Below, in pieces: positions 9,987-19,163 of a stretch of 64,000 bases of DNA. A program made the translations under genes and the position numbers. This stretch comes from Paracoccus yeei ATCC BAA-599 (GTDB taxonomy: Bacteria; Pseudomonadota; Alphaproteobacteria; Rhodobacterales; Rhodobacteraceae). Each line of letters opens with the position of its first letter. Within the stretch, counting starts at the first letter, position 1. Location: NCBI RefSeq assembly GCF_000622145.1, contig NZ_KK211402.1, positions 231,949-295,948 on the forward strand, read 5' to 3'. The notes beneath the pieces were generated by a model. The model was given only the letters and a program-made list of their open reading frames with translations. It did not search any database and was not told the origin of the DNA.

Positions 9987-10000
9987 CAAGGGAGAATGCC

Positions 10001-10780
10001 ATGCAAGTTCTGAACCGCCCCTGGGGTGCGATGCATTACCGCGTCGACGGTCCGGCCGATGGGCCCGCCGTCGTCTTTGCCAATTCTCTGGGCACCGACC
10101 TGCGGCTGTGGGACGGGCTTCTGGCCAAGATGCCCGGCCTGCGCGCGATCCGCTTCGACAAGCGCGGCCACGGCCTGTCCGACGAGGGCGGCGCGTTTTC
10201 CATCGACGACCTGGCCGAAGACGCAGCCGCGCTGATCGAGCATCTGGGCGTGGGGCCGGTGGTCTTCGTGGGCCTGTCCATCGGCGGCATGATCGCGCAG
10301 TCGCTGGCGGCGCGCCGCCCCGATCTGCTGCGCGCCGTGGTCCTGTCGAACACCGCCGTCAAGATGGGCACGGCCGAAAGCTGGGCCGACCGCATCGCGG
10401 CGGTGCGCGGACCCGGCCTGGGCTCGATCGCGGACACCATCATGGAGCGCTGGTTCGCGCCCGGCTTCCGCGCCCGGCCCGAGCTTGCCGCCTGGCGCAA
10501 CATGGTCGTGCGCACCTCGGTCGCCGGCTATGCCGCCGCCTGCGAGGCGCTGGCCGCGACCGACCTGGCGGCCGGAACCGCCGGCCTGCGCCTGCCGGTG
10601 CTGGTCATCGCGGGCGATCAGGACGGGTCCTCGCCCGCCGAACTGGTCAAGGCCACGGCCGACCTGATCCCCGGCGCGGAATTTCACGTCATTCCCGATG
10701 CGGGCCATCTGCCTTGCGTCGAACAGCCCGCGGCCTATGCCGCGATCCTTGCCCCCTTTGTCCAGGAACACGCCCGATGA
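10001..10780 (+). CDS. pcaD: 3-oxoadipate enol-lactonase
   Basis: An alpha/beta hydrolase of 259 residues that opens 3-oxoadipate enol-lactone to 3-oxoadipate. The nucleophile elbow is VGLSIGGMIAQSLA (GxSxGG), and the C-terminal histidine lies in PDAGHLPCVEQP. The segment DKRGHGLSD near residue 50 is typical of PcaD. The ATG at 10001 has AGGGAG seven bases upstream, and the protein starts where the family starts. It is the first gene of the rightward pca operon and overlaps pcaC by ATGA. Confidence 0.96.
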   Translation: MQVLNRPWGAMHYRVDGPADGPAVVFANSLGTDLRLWDGLLAKMPGLRAIRFDKRGHGLSDEGGAFSIDDLAEDAAALIEHLGVGPVVFVGLSIGGMIAQSLAARRPDLLRAVVLSNTAVKMGTAESWADRIAAVRGPGLGSIADTIMERWFAPGFRARPELAAWRNMVVRTSVAGYAAACEALAATDLAAGTAGLRLPVLVIAGDQDGSSPAELVKATADLIPGAEFHVIPDAGHLPCVEQPAAYAAILAPFVQEHAR

Positions 10781-11160
10781 CCGAACGCTTTGACCAGGGC
10801 ATGGCCACGCGCCGCACGGTGTTGGGCGATGCCCATGTGGACCGCGCCGAGGCCGCCAAGACCGATTTCGACGCGCCCTTCCAGACGCTGATCACCGAAG
10901 GCGCCTGGGGTTCGGTCTGGTCGCGCGACACGATCAGCAAGCGCGAACGTTCGATGCTGACCATCGCGCTGCTGGCGGGCTTGGGCAACGACCACGAACT
11001 GGCCATGCACATCCGCGCCACCGCCCGCACCGGCGCCAGCCGGCAGGATGTGCTCGAGGCGCTTCTGCATGTCGCCATCTACGCCGGCGTGCCGCGCGCG
11101 AACCATGCCATCAAGATCGCGAAGGAAACCTTCGCCGAAATGGAGGAGACACGTCCATGA
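10777..11160 (+). CDS. pcaC: 4-carboxymuconolactone decarboxylase
   Basis: A small 127-residue enzyme of the carboxymuconolactone decarboxylase/AhpD-like fold that decarboxylates gamma-carboxymuconolactone to 3-oxoadipate enol-lactone, the substrate of PcaD. Family hallmarks are the helix [17 protein letters not shown], the [15 protein letters not shown] segment and the final [18 protein letters not shown]. It overlaps pcaD at its start and pcaH at its end by 4 bases each, so the three genes are translationally coupled. It is a stand-alone PcaC, not a PcaD-PcaC (PcaL) fusion. Confidence 0.97.
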   Translation: MTERFDQGMATRRTVLGDAHVDRAEAAKTDFDAPFQTLITEGAWGSVWSRDTISKRERSMLTIALLAGLGNDHELAMHIRATARTGASRQDVLEALLHVAIYAGVPRANHAIKIAKETFAEMEETRP

Positions 11161-11951
11161 CCCGCAGCCAGGCCGATTTCCAGGTCAAGCCCCATCTGCG
11201 CAATCCCGCGGGGGAGGAGATCGACCATTCGTTCGTCCCCGGCCCCCTGTTCTTTCGCGACCGCGACTGGCATCCGCCGGCCTATACGCCGGGCTACAAG
11301 ACCTCGATGACCCGCGCCCCGCAGCGCGCACTGGTCGCGCTGGGGTCCACTCTGTCCGAGGAAGCCGGCCCGGCCTTCGGCCATTCGATGATCGGGGATC
11401 TGGACAACAACCTGATCCTGAACTTCACCGGCGAGCCGGCGATCGGCGAACGCATCATCATGCACGGCCGGGTGCTGGACGAAAACGGCCGCGGCGTGCC
11501 GGGCGTGCTGGTGGAAATCTGGCAGGCGAACGCGGGCGGGCGCTATCGCCACAAGAAGGACGGCTATCTGGCCCCGCTGGACCCGAACTTCGGCGGCTGC
11601 GGGCGTACCCTGACCGGCCGCGACGGGTCCTATGAATTCCTGACCGTGCGGCCCGGCGCCTATCCCTGGCCGAACCACGTCAACAACTGGCGGCCGATGC
11701 ACATCCACATCTCGGTCTTCGGCTCGGGGTTCGGGCAGCGCCTGATCACCCAGATGTATTTCGAGGGCGACCCCCTGATCGCGAAATGCCCCATCGTGAA
11801 CACCATCGGGCAGGAGCGCGCCATCCAGGCGCTGGTCGCGCCGCTTGACATGAACCGGGCGATCCCGATGGATTGCCTGGCCTACAAGTTCGACATCGTG
11901 CTGCGCGGCCGCCGCCAGTCGTTCTTCGAAAACCGCAAGGAGGGGCTGTGA
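11157..11951 (+). CDS. pcaH: Protocatechuate 3,4-dioxygenase beta subunit
   Basis: The catalytic non-heme Fe(III) subunit of the intradiol dioxygenase that cleaves protocatechuate to 3-carboxy-cis,cis-muconate. At 264 residues it is slightly longer than many homologues. The expected iron ligands are all present: Y130 (GGRYRHK), Y169 (PGAYPW) and H182/H184 ([11 protein letters not shown]). The N-terminal arm with [11 protein letters not shown] is typical of the beta subunit. Its start overlaps pcaC by ATGA, and its stop overlaps the pcaG start (TGATG). Confidence 0.98.
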   Translation: MTRSQADFQVKPHLRNPAGEEIDHSFVPGPLFFRDRDWHPPAYTPGYKTSMTRAPQRALVALGSTLSEEAGPAFGHSMIGDLDNNLILNFTGEPAIGERIIMHGRVLDENGRGVPGVLVEIWQANAGGRYRHKKDGYLAPLDPNFGGCGRTLTGRDGSYEFLTVRPGAYPWPNHVNNWRPMHIHISVFGSGFGQRLITQMYFEGDPLIAKCPIVNTIGQERAIQALVAPLDMNRAIPMDCLAYKFDIVLRGRRQSFFENRKEGL

Positions 11952-12562
11952 TGCAGAAGCTGGACTATCTCAAGGAGACGCCCTCGCAGACGGCGGGCCC
12001 CTATGTCCACATCGGGCTGACCCCGAACGCGCTCGGAAACCCCGGCATCTATCCCGAGGACCTGGGCGGCTCGCCCATCCGCGAGGGCGCCAAGGGCGAG
12101 CGCATCACCATCACCGGCCGCGTCATCGACGGCGCCGAGATGATCCTGCGCGATGCGCTGTTCGAAAGCTGGCAGGCGGATGCCGAGGGCATCTATCCCG
12201 CCAACGACCCGCGCGGCCGGGCCGATCCGAACGTCACCGGCTGGGCCCGGGTCGCCGCGGATTTCGACACCGGCATCTATCGGCTGGAGACGATCAAGCC
12301 GGGCCGCGTGCCCTTTCCGGACGGCCGTCTGATGGCGCCGCACATCAACATCTGGCTGGTGGCGCGCGGCATCAACCTGGGACTGCAGACCCGCATCTAT
12401 TTCGATGACGAGGAAGCGGCCAATGCCGAATGCCCGGTTCTGGCCCGGATCGAGCACAAGGCCCGCGTCCAGACCCTGCTGGCCAAAAGGACCGGCCCCG
12501 GCGAATACAGCTTCGATTTCAAGCTGCAGGGCGACAACGAAACCGTGTTCTTCGACATCTGA
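11951..12562 (+). CDS. pcaG: Protocatechuate 3,4-dioxygenase alpha subunit
   Basis: The structural and substrate-binding partner of PcaH, 203 residues, belonging to the same intradiol dioxygenase family but lacking the iron ligands. The N-terminus reads KETPSQTAGPYVHIGL, a PcaG signature, and PHINIWLVARGINLGLQ replaces the histidine motif of PcaH (one His rather than HxH). The start codon shares one base with the pcaH stop, so the subunits are made in a coupled way. Confidence 0.98.
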   Translation: MQKLDYLKETPSQTAGPYVHIGLTPNALGNPGIYPEDLGGSPIREGAKGERITITGRVIDGAEMILRDALFESWQADAEGIYPANDPRGRADPNVTGWARVAADFDTGIYRLETIKPGRVPFPDGRLMAPHINIWLVARGINLGLQTRIYFDDEEAANAECPVLARIEHKARVQTLLAKRTGPGEYSFDFKLQGDNETVFFDI

Positions 12563-12574
12563 GAAGGCGTGACC

Positions 12575-13411
12575 ATGGGCAATCCCTGCATCATCTGCGT
12601 CGCCATCACCGGCTCGCTTCCGACCAAGGACAACAACCCGGCGGTGCCGATCACCGTGGCCGAGCAGATCGAGTCGACGCAGGAAGCCTTCGAGGCGGGT
12701 GCGAGCATTGCCCATTGCCACGTCCGCGACGACGAGGGCCGCCCGACCAGCGACCCGGACCGCTTCGCCGCGCTCAAGGAGGGGCTGGAAAAGCACTGCC
12801 CCGGCCTTATCGTGCAGCTCTCGACGGGCGGACGCTCGGGCGCGGGACAGGCGCGGGGTGGCATGCTGCCGCTCGCGCCCGACATGGCCTCTCTGTCAGT
12901 CGGTTCGAACAACTTCCCGACGCGGGTCTATGAAAACCCGCCCGACCTGGTGGACTGGCTGGCGTCGGAAATGGTGAAATACGGGGTGAAGCCGGAAATC
13001 GAGGCCTTCGACCTCAGCCATATCCTCAAGGCGCATCAGATGTGGACGGCGGGGCAGATCACGGATCGTCCCTATGTCCAGTTCGTGATGGGCGTGAAGA
13101 ACGCCATGCCCGCCGACCGCGAGGTGTTCGACTACTATATCTATACCGTCAAGCGCCTGTTCGGCGAGGACGCCCCATGGTGCGCGGCCGGCATCGGCCC
13201 GAACCAGAACGTGCTGAACGACTGGGCGATTTCCTCGGGCGGCCATGCCCGCACCGGGCTCGAGGACAACGTGCGCCTCGACCGCGAGCGGCTGGCGCCC
13301 TCGAACGCCGCCCTGGTGAAACGCGCCGCGGAGCTTTGCGAGAAATACGGCCGCCCCGTCGCCACCTGGCAGCAGGCGCGCCAGATCCTGGGCTTGCGCC
13401 CCGCCGCCTGA
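12575..13411 (+). CDS. Beta-keto acid cleavage enzyme (BKACE, DUF849) inside the pca operon
   Basis: A roughly 278-residue TIM-barrel enzyme of the BKACE family (3-keto-5-aminohexanoate cleavage protein, DUF849). Members use zinc to react a beta-keto acid with acetyl-CoA, giving acetoacetate and a CoA ester. The zinc-binding HxH motif is visible in ASIAHCHVRD, and the later GIGPNQNVLNDWAISSGGHARTGLED region carries the conserved Gly-rich segment and glutamate. The gene sits between pcaG and pcaB. No pcaI, pcaJ or pcaF is seen, so a role in converting 3-oxoadipate to succinyl-CoA plus acetoacetate is a good inference but not proven. The ATG at 12575 fits the GAGAAGG at 12561-12567; a GTG at 12569 is too close to it. 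Confidence 0.9.
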   Translation: MGNPCIICVAITGSLPTKDNNPAVPITVAEQIESTQEAFEAGASIAHCHVRDDEGRPTSDPDRFAALKEGLEKHCPGLIVQLSTGGRSGAGQARGGMLPLAPDMASLSVGSNNFPTRVYENPPDLVDWLASEMVKYGVKPEIEAFDLSHILKAHQMWTAGQITDRPYVQFVMGVKNAMPADREVFDYYIYTVKRLFGEDAPWCAAGIGPNQNVLNDWAISSGGHARTGLEDNVRLDRERLAPSNAALVKRAAELCEKYGRPVATWQQARQILGLRPAA

Positions 13412-13419
13412 GGCGTTTC

Positions 13420-13466
13420 TTTCTTGCCGAAATATCCTCGGGGGTCCGGGGGCAGACAGCCCCCGG
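13420..13466 (+). repeat. Rhodobacterales-type intergenic palindromic element
   Basis: Between the BKACE gene and pcaB lies a pyrimidine-rich stretch, then GCCGAAATATCCTCGGGGG, then a perfect 8-bp hairpin CCGGGGGC/GCCCCCGG (13446-13453 and 13459-13466, 5-base loop). From memory this combination resembles a repeated intergenic element of Paracoccus and relatives. Only one copy was noticed in the window. It may act as an mRNA stabiliser or weak terminator within the operon. Confidence 0.6.
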
Positions 13467-13493
13467 TCCTTCGCGTTCCACAAAGGACTGCCC

Positions 13494-14807
13494 ATGCCCG
13501 CCTCAGCCGCCGACAGCGCCATCTACCGCAGCCTGTTTTCCGACGATGCGACGGCCGCGCTTTTCACCGACAGCGCCGAGATCCGCGCCATGCTGCTGGT
13601 CGAAGGCGCGCTTGCGCGTGTTCAGGGCGCACTGGGCATCATCCCCGAAACGGCGGCCGCCTTCATCGACCGCGCGAGCCGCGAGGTGCAGATCGACCCC
13701 GCCGCCCTGGGGGCCGAGACGGCGACGAACGGCGTGCCGGTCCCGGCCCTGGTCACGGCCTTCCGCAAGGCGATGAACGCGCCCGATCACACGCAATACC
13801 TGCATTGGGGCGCGACCAGCCAGGACATCATGGAAACCGGCCTGGCGCTGCGCCTGCGCCGCGTGACCCAGATCTGGGACGAACGGCTCGGGGATCTCAT
13901 CGCCGCGCTGGGGCGGCTTGCGCGCCGGCACGCGGCGCTGCCGATGGCCGCGCGCACCTATGGGCAGGCGGCGACGCCGACCAGCTTCGGCGCGGTCGTC
14001 GCGGGCTGGGGCCATCCGCTGATCCGCCACCGCGCCCGGCTGGCCGAGGTGCGGGCGGGCCTGGCGACCGTCTCGCTGGGGGGCGCGGCGGGCACGCTGT
14101 CGGCGATGGGTCCGCAGGGGCCCGAGGTCCGAGCGGGCCTGGCCCAGGCGCTGGACCTGGCCGATCCGGGCCACAGCTGGCACGCCGAACGCGACCGCAT
14201 GGGCGCCTTTGCCGCCTGGATGGCGGGACTGGCCGCCACCTTCGGCAAGATGGGCGAGGACCTGATCCTGATGACGCAGACCGGCATCAACGAGATCCGG
14301 CTGGAAGGGGCGGGCGGTTCGTCCACCATGCCGCAAAAGCAGAACCCCGTCGGCCCCTCGGTGCTGGTCGCGCTGGCGCGGCAGGCGGTGGCGCTGGCGG
14401 GGGCCATCCAGGGCGCGGGGCTGCACCGCCAGCAGCGCGACGGCGCGGCCTGGTTCGTCGAATGGCTGACCCTGCCGCAGCTGTGCATCTCGGCCGGGCG
14501 CGGGATCGCGCTGGCGCAGGACCTGGCGGGTGCGATCAGCCCCGATGCACAGGCGATGGCCGCGAACCTCGACGACGGCAGCGGGCTGATCCACGCCGAG
14601 GCCTTCACCTTTGCCCTGGCCCGCCACATGCCGCGCCCCGAGGCGCAATCCCGCATCAAGGCGCTGTGCAAGGAAGCCGGGGCCACGGGCGCAGCGCTCC
14701 CCGTGCTGGTCGCGCGCGACTTTCCCGACCTGGACCTTGCCGCCGCCGGCGGCCTTGGCACCGCGCCGGACGAGGCGCGCGCCTTTGCCGATCAGGCGGG
14801 CACCTAG
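13494..14807 (+). CDS. pcaB: 3-carboxy-cis,cis-muconate cycloisomerase
   Basis: A 437-residue member of the fumarase/aspartase superfamily that lactonises 3-carboxymuconate to 4-carboxymuconolactone. The superfamily signature is GSSTMPQKQNP, here preceded by GINEIRLEGAG. HWGATSQDIMETGLALRLRR is the usual first conserved region. The ATG at 13494 is preceded by AAAGGA. It follows the BKACE gene by 82 bases containing the hairpin element. The stop overlaps by 4 bases with the convergent gene on the other strand. Confidence 0.96.
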   Translation: MPASAADSAIYRSLFSDDATAALFTDSAEIRAMLLVEGALARVQGALGIIPETAAAFIDRASREVQIDPAALGAETATNGVPVPALVTAFRKAMNAPDHTQYLHWGATSQDIMETGLALRLRRVTQIWDERLGDLIAALGRLARRHAALPMAARTYGQAATPTSFGAVVAGWGHPLIRHRARLAEVRAGLATVSLGGAAGTLSAMGPQGPEVRAGLAQALDLADPGHSWHAERDRMGAFAAWMAGLAATFGKMGEDLILMTQTGINEIRLEGAGGSSTMPQKQNPVGPSVLVALARQAVALAGAIQGAGLHRQQRDGAAWFVEWLTLPQLCISAGRGIALAQDLAGAISPDAQAMAANLDDGSGLIHAEAFTFALARHMPRPEAQSRIKALCKEAGATGAALPVLVARDFPDLDLAAAGGLGTAPDEARAFADQAGT

Positions 14808-15631
14808 CGCAGCCCGCGCCAGATCGACGAGGCGATGTCGCCCAGATCGCCCAGCCGGGCCAGGACATGCTCGCGTTCGATCCCGGCGGGGCCCTGCTGG
14901 CGGTCCAGCCGCGCCAGCATCCGCATCAGCCGGCGGCGGTGCACCCCGGTCCAAAGCTGCACCGGATCGGCGAGCAGCCCGGCGAATGTCGTGACCAGCG
15001 AGGCCGCGACGGCCAGCACGACGCCGGTCAGCAGAACCTCCCAAGGCGACAGGCTGGTGGGGAAGAACCCGTACCACAGCCTCCCGGCCCAGCTGCCCAG
15101 GGCGAAATCCGCGATGGCCTGGCTTTGCGCGCGCAGTTGCGCGACCGGCCCCGCCAGCGACATGACGCCCAGCGTCGCACGGTGAAACAGCAGGAATCCC
15201 CCCAGCAGCACCAGGGCCGAGGTGGTGATCTCGGACACCGCATTGCGCGTCTCGGCCTGGGCGGCGATGGCGGCGCGGGTCACGTCCAGGGGCGCGCATG
15301 GTCCGACGCCCTGCGCATCCAGCCGCTCGACCAGCGCCGTCAGATCGGCTTCCAGCTGCCGGGCCACGTCCGAGGGCAGAAAGATCCGCCGCGATCCCAG
15401 CCAGGCCGCAGTGCGGCGCGCGCCGCACCAGCCCAGAAGGGCGGCGACCAGCTTGAGGATCAGGAAAACCGGCGACAGGGCCACGTTAACCGGCGCGCGC
15501 AGCAGATCCCACCCAAGCGCCGCGCGATGCAGGCGCAGCGTGCCGCGCAGGCCGAAACGGTGACGCACGAAGCGCTGCACCTCGGCCTCGCGCCGAGTCA
15601 TCGGGCCGGGATCGGCAGGAACGGGCGGCAT
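14804..15631 (-). CDS. Unassigned membrane protein of a Rhodobacteraceae-type family
   Basis: A 275-residue protein with no catalytic motif I can name. Hydrophobic segments lie around residues 46-68, 138-160 and 195-220, so about three to four membrane helices are likely, with a basic N-terminal region ([20 protein letters not shown]) facing the cytoplasm and a charged C-terminal tail. It resembles the uncharacterised DUF6635-type proteins of Rhodobacterales, but that name is recalled, not checked. The gene is convergent with pcaB, overlapping by 4 bases. Nothing in the neighbourhood suggests a function. Confidence 0.75.
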   Translation of the reverse strand: MPPVPADPGPMTRREAEVQRFVRHRFGLRGTLRLHRAALGWDLLRAPVNVALSPVFLILKLVAALLGWCGARRTAAWLGSRRIFLPSDVARQLEADLTALVERLDAQGVGPCAPLDVTRAAIAAQAETRNAVSEITTSALVLLGGFLLFHRATLGVMSLAGPVAQLRAQSQAIADFALGSWAGRLWYGFFPTSLSPWEVLLTGVVLAVAASLVTTFAGLLADPVQLWTGVHRRRLMRMLARLDRQQGPAGIEREHVLARLGDLGDIASSIWRGLR

Positions 15632-15903
15632 GGCGGTATCCAGGGGCTGCTGGACCCACTCTAGGGTCCCCGGGCGCCGTGCTCAAGCAGGGGACGGAAA
15701 TGGCGGGGCAGAAGCATCCTTCCCCTGACGGTGTGCGTGTCGACAGGTCTTTTTCCCGCTGGCGCGCTTCTGGGGAAGGATTTTCTCAATCGCGGGCAGG
15801 CTGCAAATATCTATATACTCGGTCGTCTTTACAGGTATTCTTTCGCCATGAATCACTGCGCGCCCCTGGGGGCTGCGGATCAAAAGCTGCGAGAGGATGC
15901 GTC

Positions 15904-17097
15904 ATGGCCATTGCCGTTCCCGACAAGATCAAGGTGCTGTGGTTTCTGCCCACGCATGGGGACAGCCGCTATCTGGGCACCGCGGAAGGCGGGCGGGCGG
16001 TGAACCTGCCCTATCTTCGCCAGATCGCCCAGGCGGCGGATTCGCTGGGGTATTACGGGGTGCTGCTGCCCACCGGCCGCAGCTGCGAGGATAGCTGGGT
16101 GGTCGCGGCCGCCCTGGCCTCGCAGACGGAAAAACTGCGGTTCCTGGTCGCGGTGCGCCCCGGCCTGCAATCGCCGACGCTGGCGGCGCGGATGACGGCG
16201 ACCCTGGACCGCCTGTCGGGCGGGCGGCTGCTGATCAACGTCGTGACCGGGGGCGACCCGGTCGAGAACGCGGGTGACGGCATTCACCTGTCCCATGCCG
16301 AGCGCTATGAGGTGACGCAGGAATTCCTGACCGTCTACAAGGCGCTGCTGGCTGGCGAGACGGTGGATTTCCGCGGCAAGCACCTGAAGATCGACGGCGG
16401 CAAGCTGCTGTTCCCGCCGCTTCAGGAAAACGGCCCGCCCCTGTTCTTTGGCGGCTCCTCGGAGGCGGCGAACGCGGTCGCGGCCAAGCAGATCCACAAA
16501 TACCTGACCTGGGGCGAGCCGCCCGAACAGGTGCGCGACAAGATCGAGAGCGTCCGCCGCCTGGCCGAGGCCGAAGGCCGCGACGTCAGCTTCGGCATCC
16601 GCCTGCACGTGATCGTGCGCGAAACCACCGCCGAGGCCTGGGACGCGGCGGAACGCCTGATCAGCCGGCTGGACGACGCCACCATCGCCAAGGCGCAGGA
16701 AACCTTTGCCCGCATGGATTCGGTCGGCCAGCGCCGCATGGCCGAACTGCACGGCGGGCGCCGCGACAAGCTGGAGATCAGCCCGAACCTTTGGGCCGGG
16801 GTCGGCCTGGTGCGGGGGGGCGCAGGGACCGCGCTGGTCGGCGACGCCGCGACCGTGGCCGAGCGGATCGACGAATACCGCCGCATCGGCATCGACACCT
16901 TCATCCTGTCCGGCTATCCGCACCTCGAGGAAGCCTACAGCTTTGGCGAACGCGTGCTGCCGCTGCTGCCGCTGGACCACCCGCTGCCGCAGGCCGAACT
17001 GGCCGCGAACATGGGCCCCTTTGGCGAGACGGTGGGCAACGACTATCGCCCGGCCGCCGATACCCGCCCGCGCCCCGTGCTGGTGACCGGAGGCTGA
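15904..17097 (+). CDS. ssuD: FMNH2-dependent alkanesulfonate monooxygenase
   Basis: A 397-residue bacterial luciferase-like flavin monooxygenase that releases sulfite from alkanesulfonates using FMNH2 supplied by the reductase SsuE. The N-terminus [17 protein letters not shown] and the segment [19 protein letters not shown] are diagnostic of SsuD, and the C-terminal [24 protein letters not shown] matches the family end. The ATG at 15904 is chosen by family alignment; the longer in-frame extension is not conserved. It is the first gene of the six-gene ssu operon. The 272 bases upstream include an AT-rich patch (about 15810-15845) that is the likely promoter region. Confidence 0.96.
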   Translation: MAIAVPDKIKVLWFLPTHGDSRYLGTAEGGRAVNLPYLRQIAQAADSLGYYGVLLPTGRSCEDSWVVAAALASQTEKLRFLVAVRPGLQSPTLAARMTATLDRLSGGRLLINVVTGGDPVENAGDGIHLSHAERYEVTQEFLTVYKALLAGETVDFRGKHLKIDGGKLLFPPLQENGPPLFFGGSSEAANAVAAKQIHKYLTWGEPPEQVRDKIESVRRLAEAEGRDVSFGIRLHVIVRETTAEAWDAAERLISRLDDATIAKAQETFARMDSVGQRRMAELHGGRRDKLEISPNLWAGVGLVRGGAGTALVGDAATVAERIDEYRRIGIDTFILSGYPHLEEAYSFGERVLPLLPLDHPLPQAELAANMGPFGETVGNDYRPAADTRPRPVLVTGG

Positions 17098-17101
17098 GGC
17101 G

Positions 17102-18547
17102 ATGAACGCGATCCAGTCCCCCCTGCGCGTGGTCATCGTCGGCGGCGGCTTCACCGGCGCCAGCCTGGCCTGGCAGCTTGCCGGCATGACCCTGCCCGCG
17201 CGGATCACCGTGGTCGAGCCGCGGGCCGAGCTGGGCCGGGGGCTGGCCTATTCCGCGACCGATCCGACCCATCGCATCAACGTGCCGGCGCATCGCATGT
17301 CGATCGACCCCGACAACCGCGCCGATTTCGCCGAATGGATCGCCGAGGATGCGGCGCGGCTGGACCCGCAGGCGGTCGCCCCCAGCGGCGACCTTTACCC
17401 CCAGCGCGCGCTGTTCGGCCGCTATGTCTCGGAACGGCTGGCGCCGCACCTGGAGTCCGGCGCGATCCGCCACATCCGGGCGCGGGTCAGCGACGTGGAA
17501 CGCAGCGCCGACGGCGCGCTGGTGCTGCTGCTGTCGGACGAGACCCGTATCCGCGCCGACCTTCTGGTGCTGGCGACCGGCCATCCGGCGCCCGCCGTGC
17601 CCAAGGTGGTGGCGGGGCTGACCGGCTCGGCCGTGCTGGTGCCCGATCCGGGCGACGCCGTGCGCCTGGCCGACATCCCCGAGGATGCGCGCGTCCTGAT
17701 CCTGGGCGCCGCGCTGAGCGCCGCCGACGTGATCGCGACCCTGGACCGGCAGGGCCATCGCGGCCAGATCACCTGCCTGTCGCGGCGCGGCCTGCGGTCG
17801 CGCGCGCAGGGGCCCGTCTGCCAGGACAGCGGCACCGATTTCACCGACCCGCCCGCGACGAAAGCCTCGGACCTGCTGCGCCGGGTGCGCGACGCCATCG
17901 TCGACGACCAGGCGCGCGGGCAGGGCTGGCATGCCACCTTCTATCGGCTGCGCGCGCAGGGGCCGCAGATCTGGGCGGCGCTGGACATGGACGCCCGCGC
18001 CCGCCTGCTGCGCCACCTGCGGACCTGGTGGGACGTCCACCGCTATCGCCTGGCGCCCCAGGTCGAGGCGGTCATCGCCCGGCTGCTGGACGAGGGGCGG
18101 CTGGACTATGCCGCCGGCCATCTGGTCGCGGCCGAGCGGCGCGACGGCGGCGCGGATGTGACCTGGCGGCCGCGCGGTACCGACACCCTGCGGCGCGAGC
18201 GCTTCGACCGCATCGTCGTCACCACGGGCCCCGCGCAGGACCGATGTATCGGCGCCAATCCCGCGCTGGCGGCGCTGGCCCGTCTGGGGCTGATCGCGCC
18301 CTGTCCGCTGGGCCTTGGTCTTGCCACGACCGCGATCTGCAAGGCCCAGGATGCGCAGGGCCGGACCAGCGACCGCATCCTGATTGCCGGTCCCCTGGCG
18401 CGGGGCCATGTGGGCGAACTGGTCGGCGCGCCGGAATGCGCCGCCCACGCCCGCCACATTGCCCGAGAAATCGCCCGGCGCGTCATGCTCGCGCCGATCC
18501 TGAGGCCCGCCTTTGGCCAGCAAGCCCGAGGCGCCCGCCCGACCTGA
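17102..18547 (+). CDS. FAD/NAD(P)-binding protein embedded in the ssu operon
   Basis: A 481-residue flavoprotein with an N-terminal dinucleotide-binding fingerprint (VVIVGGGFTGASLAWQLAG), an acidic Glu at the end of the second strand (TVVEPRAELGRGLAYS) and a second glycine-rich stretch ILGAALSAADVIATL near residue 200. It resembles the FAD-NAD(P)-binding family of uncharacterised oxidoreductases (NAD_binding_9, HpyO-like). It starts 4 bases after ssuD and is followed by ssuE after 26 bases, so it is part of the sulfonate operon. It could serve a sulfonate-specific oxidation or act as an auxiliary flavin oxidoreductase; the sequence does not decide. Confidence 0.85.
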   Translation: MNAIQSPLRVVIVGGGFTGASLAWQLAGMTLPARITVVEPRAELGRGLAYSATDPTHRINVPAHRMSIDPDNRADFAEWIAEDAARLDPQAVAPSGDLYPQRALFGRYVSERLAPHLESGAIRHIRARVSDVERSADGALVLLLSDETRIRADLLVLATGHPAPAVPKVVAGLTGSAVLVPDPGDAVRLADIPEDARVLILGAALSAADVIATLDRQGHRGQITCLSRRGLRSRAQGPVCQDSGTDFTDPPATKASDLLRRVRDAIVDDQARGQGWHATFYRLRAQGPQIWAALDMDARARLLRHLRTWWDVHRYRLAPQVEAVIARLLDEGRLDYAAGHLVAAERRDGGADVTWRPRGTDTLRRERFDRIVVTTGPAQDRCIGANPALAALARLGLIAPCPLGLGLATTAICKAQDAQGRTSDRILIAGPLARGHVGELVGAPECAAHARHIAREIARRVMLAPILRPAFGQQARGARPT

Positions 18548-18573
18548 CCCCCTTTGACGGAGTCGTGCATCCC

Positions 18574-19152
18574 ATGACCACCCTGACCATCACCGGCTTT
18601 GCCGGCAGCCTTTCCGCGCCTTCGCGCACACGCTCGCTGGTGGAAGCCGCCGTCGAGCTGGCGACCCAGCGTTTCGACGCCATCGGCCATGTCTTCGACC
18701 TGAACGACCTCGGCCCCTCGCTGGGCGCCGCGCGCCATCTGGGCGATCTTGAGCCCGAGGCGCTGGAGCATGTCACCGCGCTGATCCGTTCGGACGCGCT
18801 GGTGATCGCAAGCCCGGTCCACAAGGGCAGCTATGCCGGGCTCTTCAAGCATGTCTTCGACCTGCTGGACCCGGGCATGCTGGCCGGCAAGCCGATCCTG
18901 CTGGCGGCCGCCGGCGGCGGCGATCGCCACGCGCTGGTGATCGAACACCAGCTGCGCCCGCTGTTCGGCTTTTTCGAGGCGCAGAGCCTGGCCACCGGCG
19001 TCTATGTCTCGGACCGCGAGTTCGTCGGCGGCAAGCTGGCGGACGAGGCGGCGCGGGCGCGCCTTGGCCGCGCGGTGACCCAGTTCGCCCCCTATCTCGC
19101 CTCCGCGCCGTCCCGCTCGGCCCCCGAACCCGTCATCCTGCGCGCGCTTTGA
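18574..19152 (+). CDS. ssuE: NAD(P)H-dependent FMN reductase
   Basis: A 192-residue flavodoxin-fold reductase of the SsuE/MsuE type that supplies FMNH2 to SsuD. The N-terminal phosphate loop is GFAGSLSAPSRTRSLV, and the flavin-binding signature SPVHKGSYAGLFKHVFDLL is present near residue 72. The ATG at 18574 is fixed by the conserved N-terminus. It lies between the FAD protein and ssuA, and the short distances point to cotranscription. Confidence 0.93.
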   Translation: MTTLTITGFAGSLSAPSRTRSLVEAAVELATQRFDAIGHVFDLNDLGPSLGAARHLGDLEPEALEHVTALIRSDALVIASPVHKGSYAGLFKHVFDLLDPGMLAGKPILLAAAGGGDRHALVIEHQLRPLFGFFEAQSLATGVYVSDREFVGGKLADEAARARLGRAVTQFAPYLASAPSRSAPEPVILRAL

Positions 19153-19163
19153 AAGGACAGACC

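Noticed and set aside
15848..16003. Possible cysteine-containing leader peptide (starting MNHCAPLG) upstream of ssuD
   Set aside because: The frame runs well into ssuD, its cysteines fall inside the ssuD coding region, and no attenuator-like hairpins are visible, so a cysteine attenuation leader is not supported.
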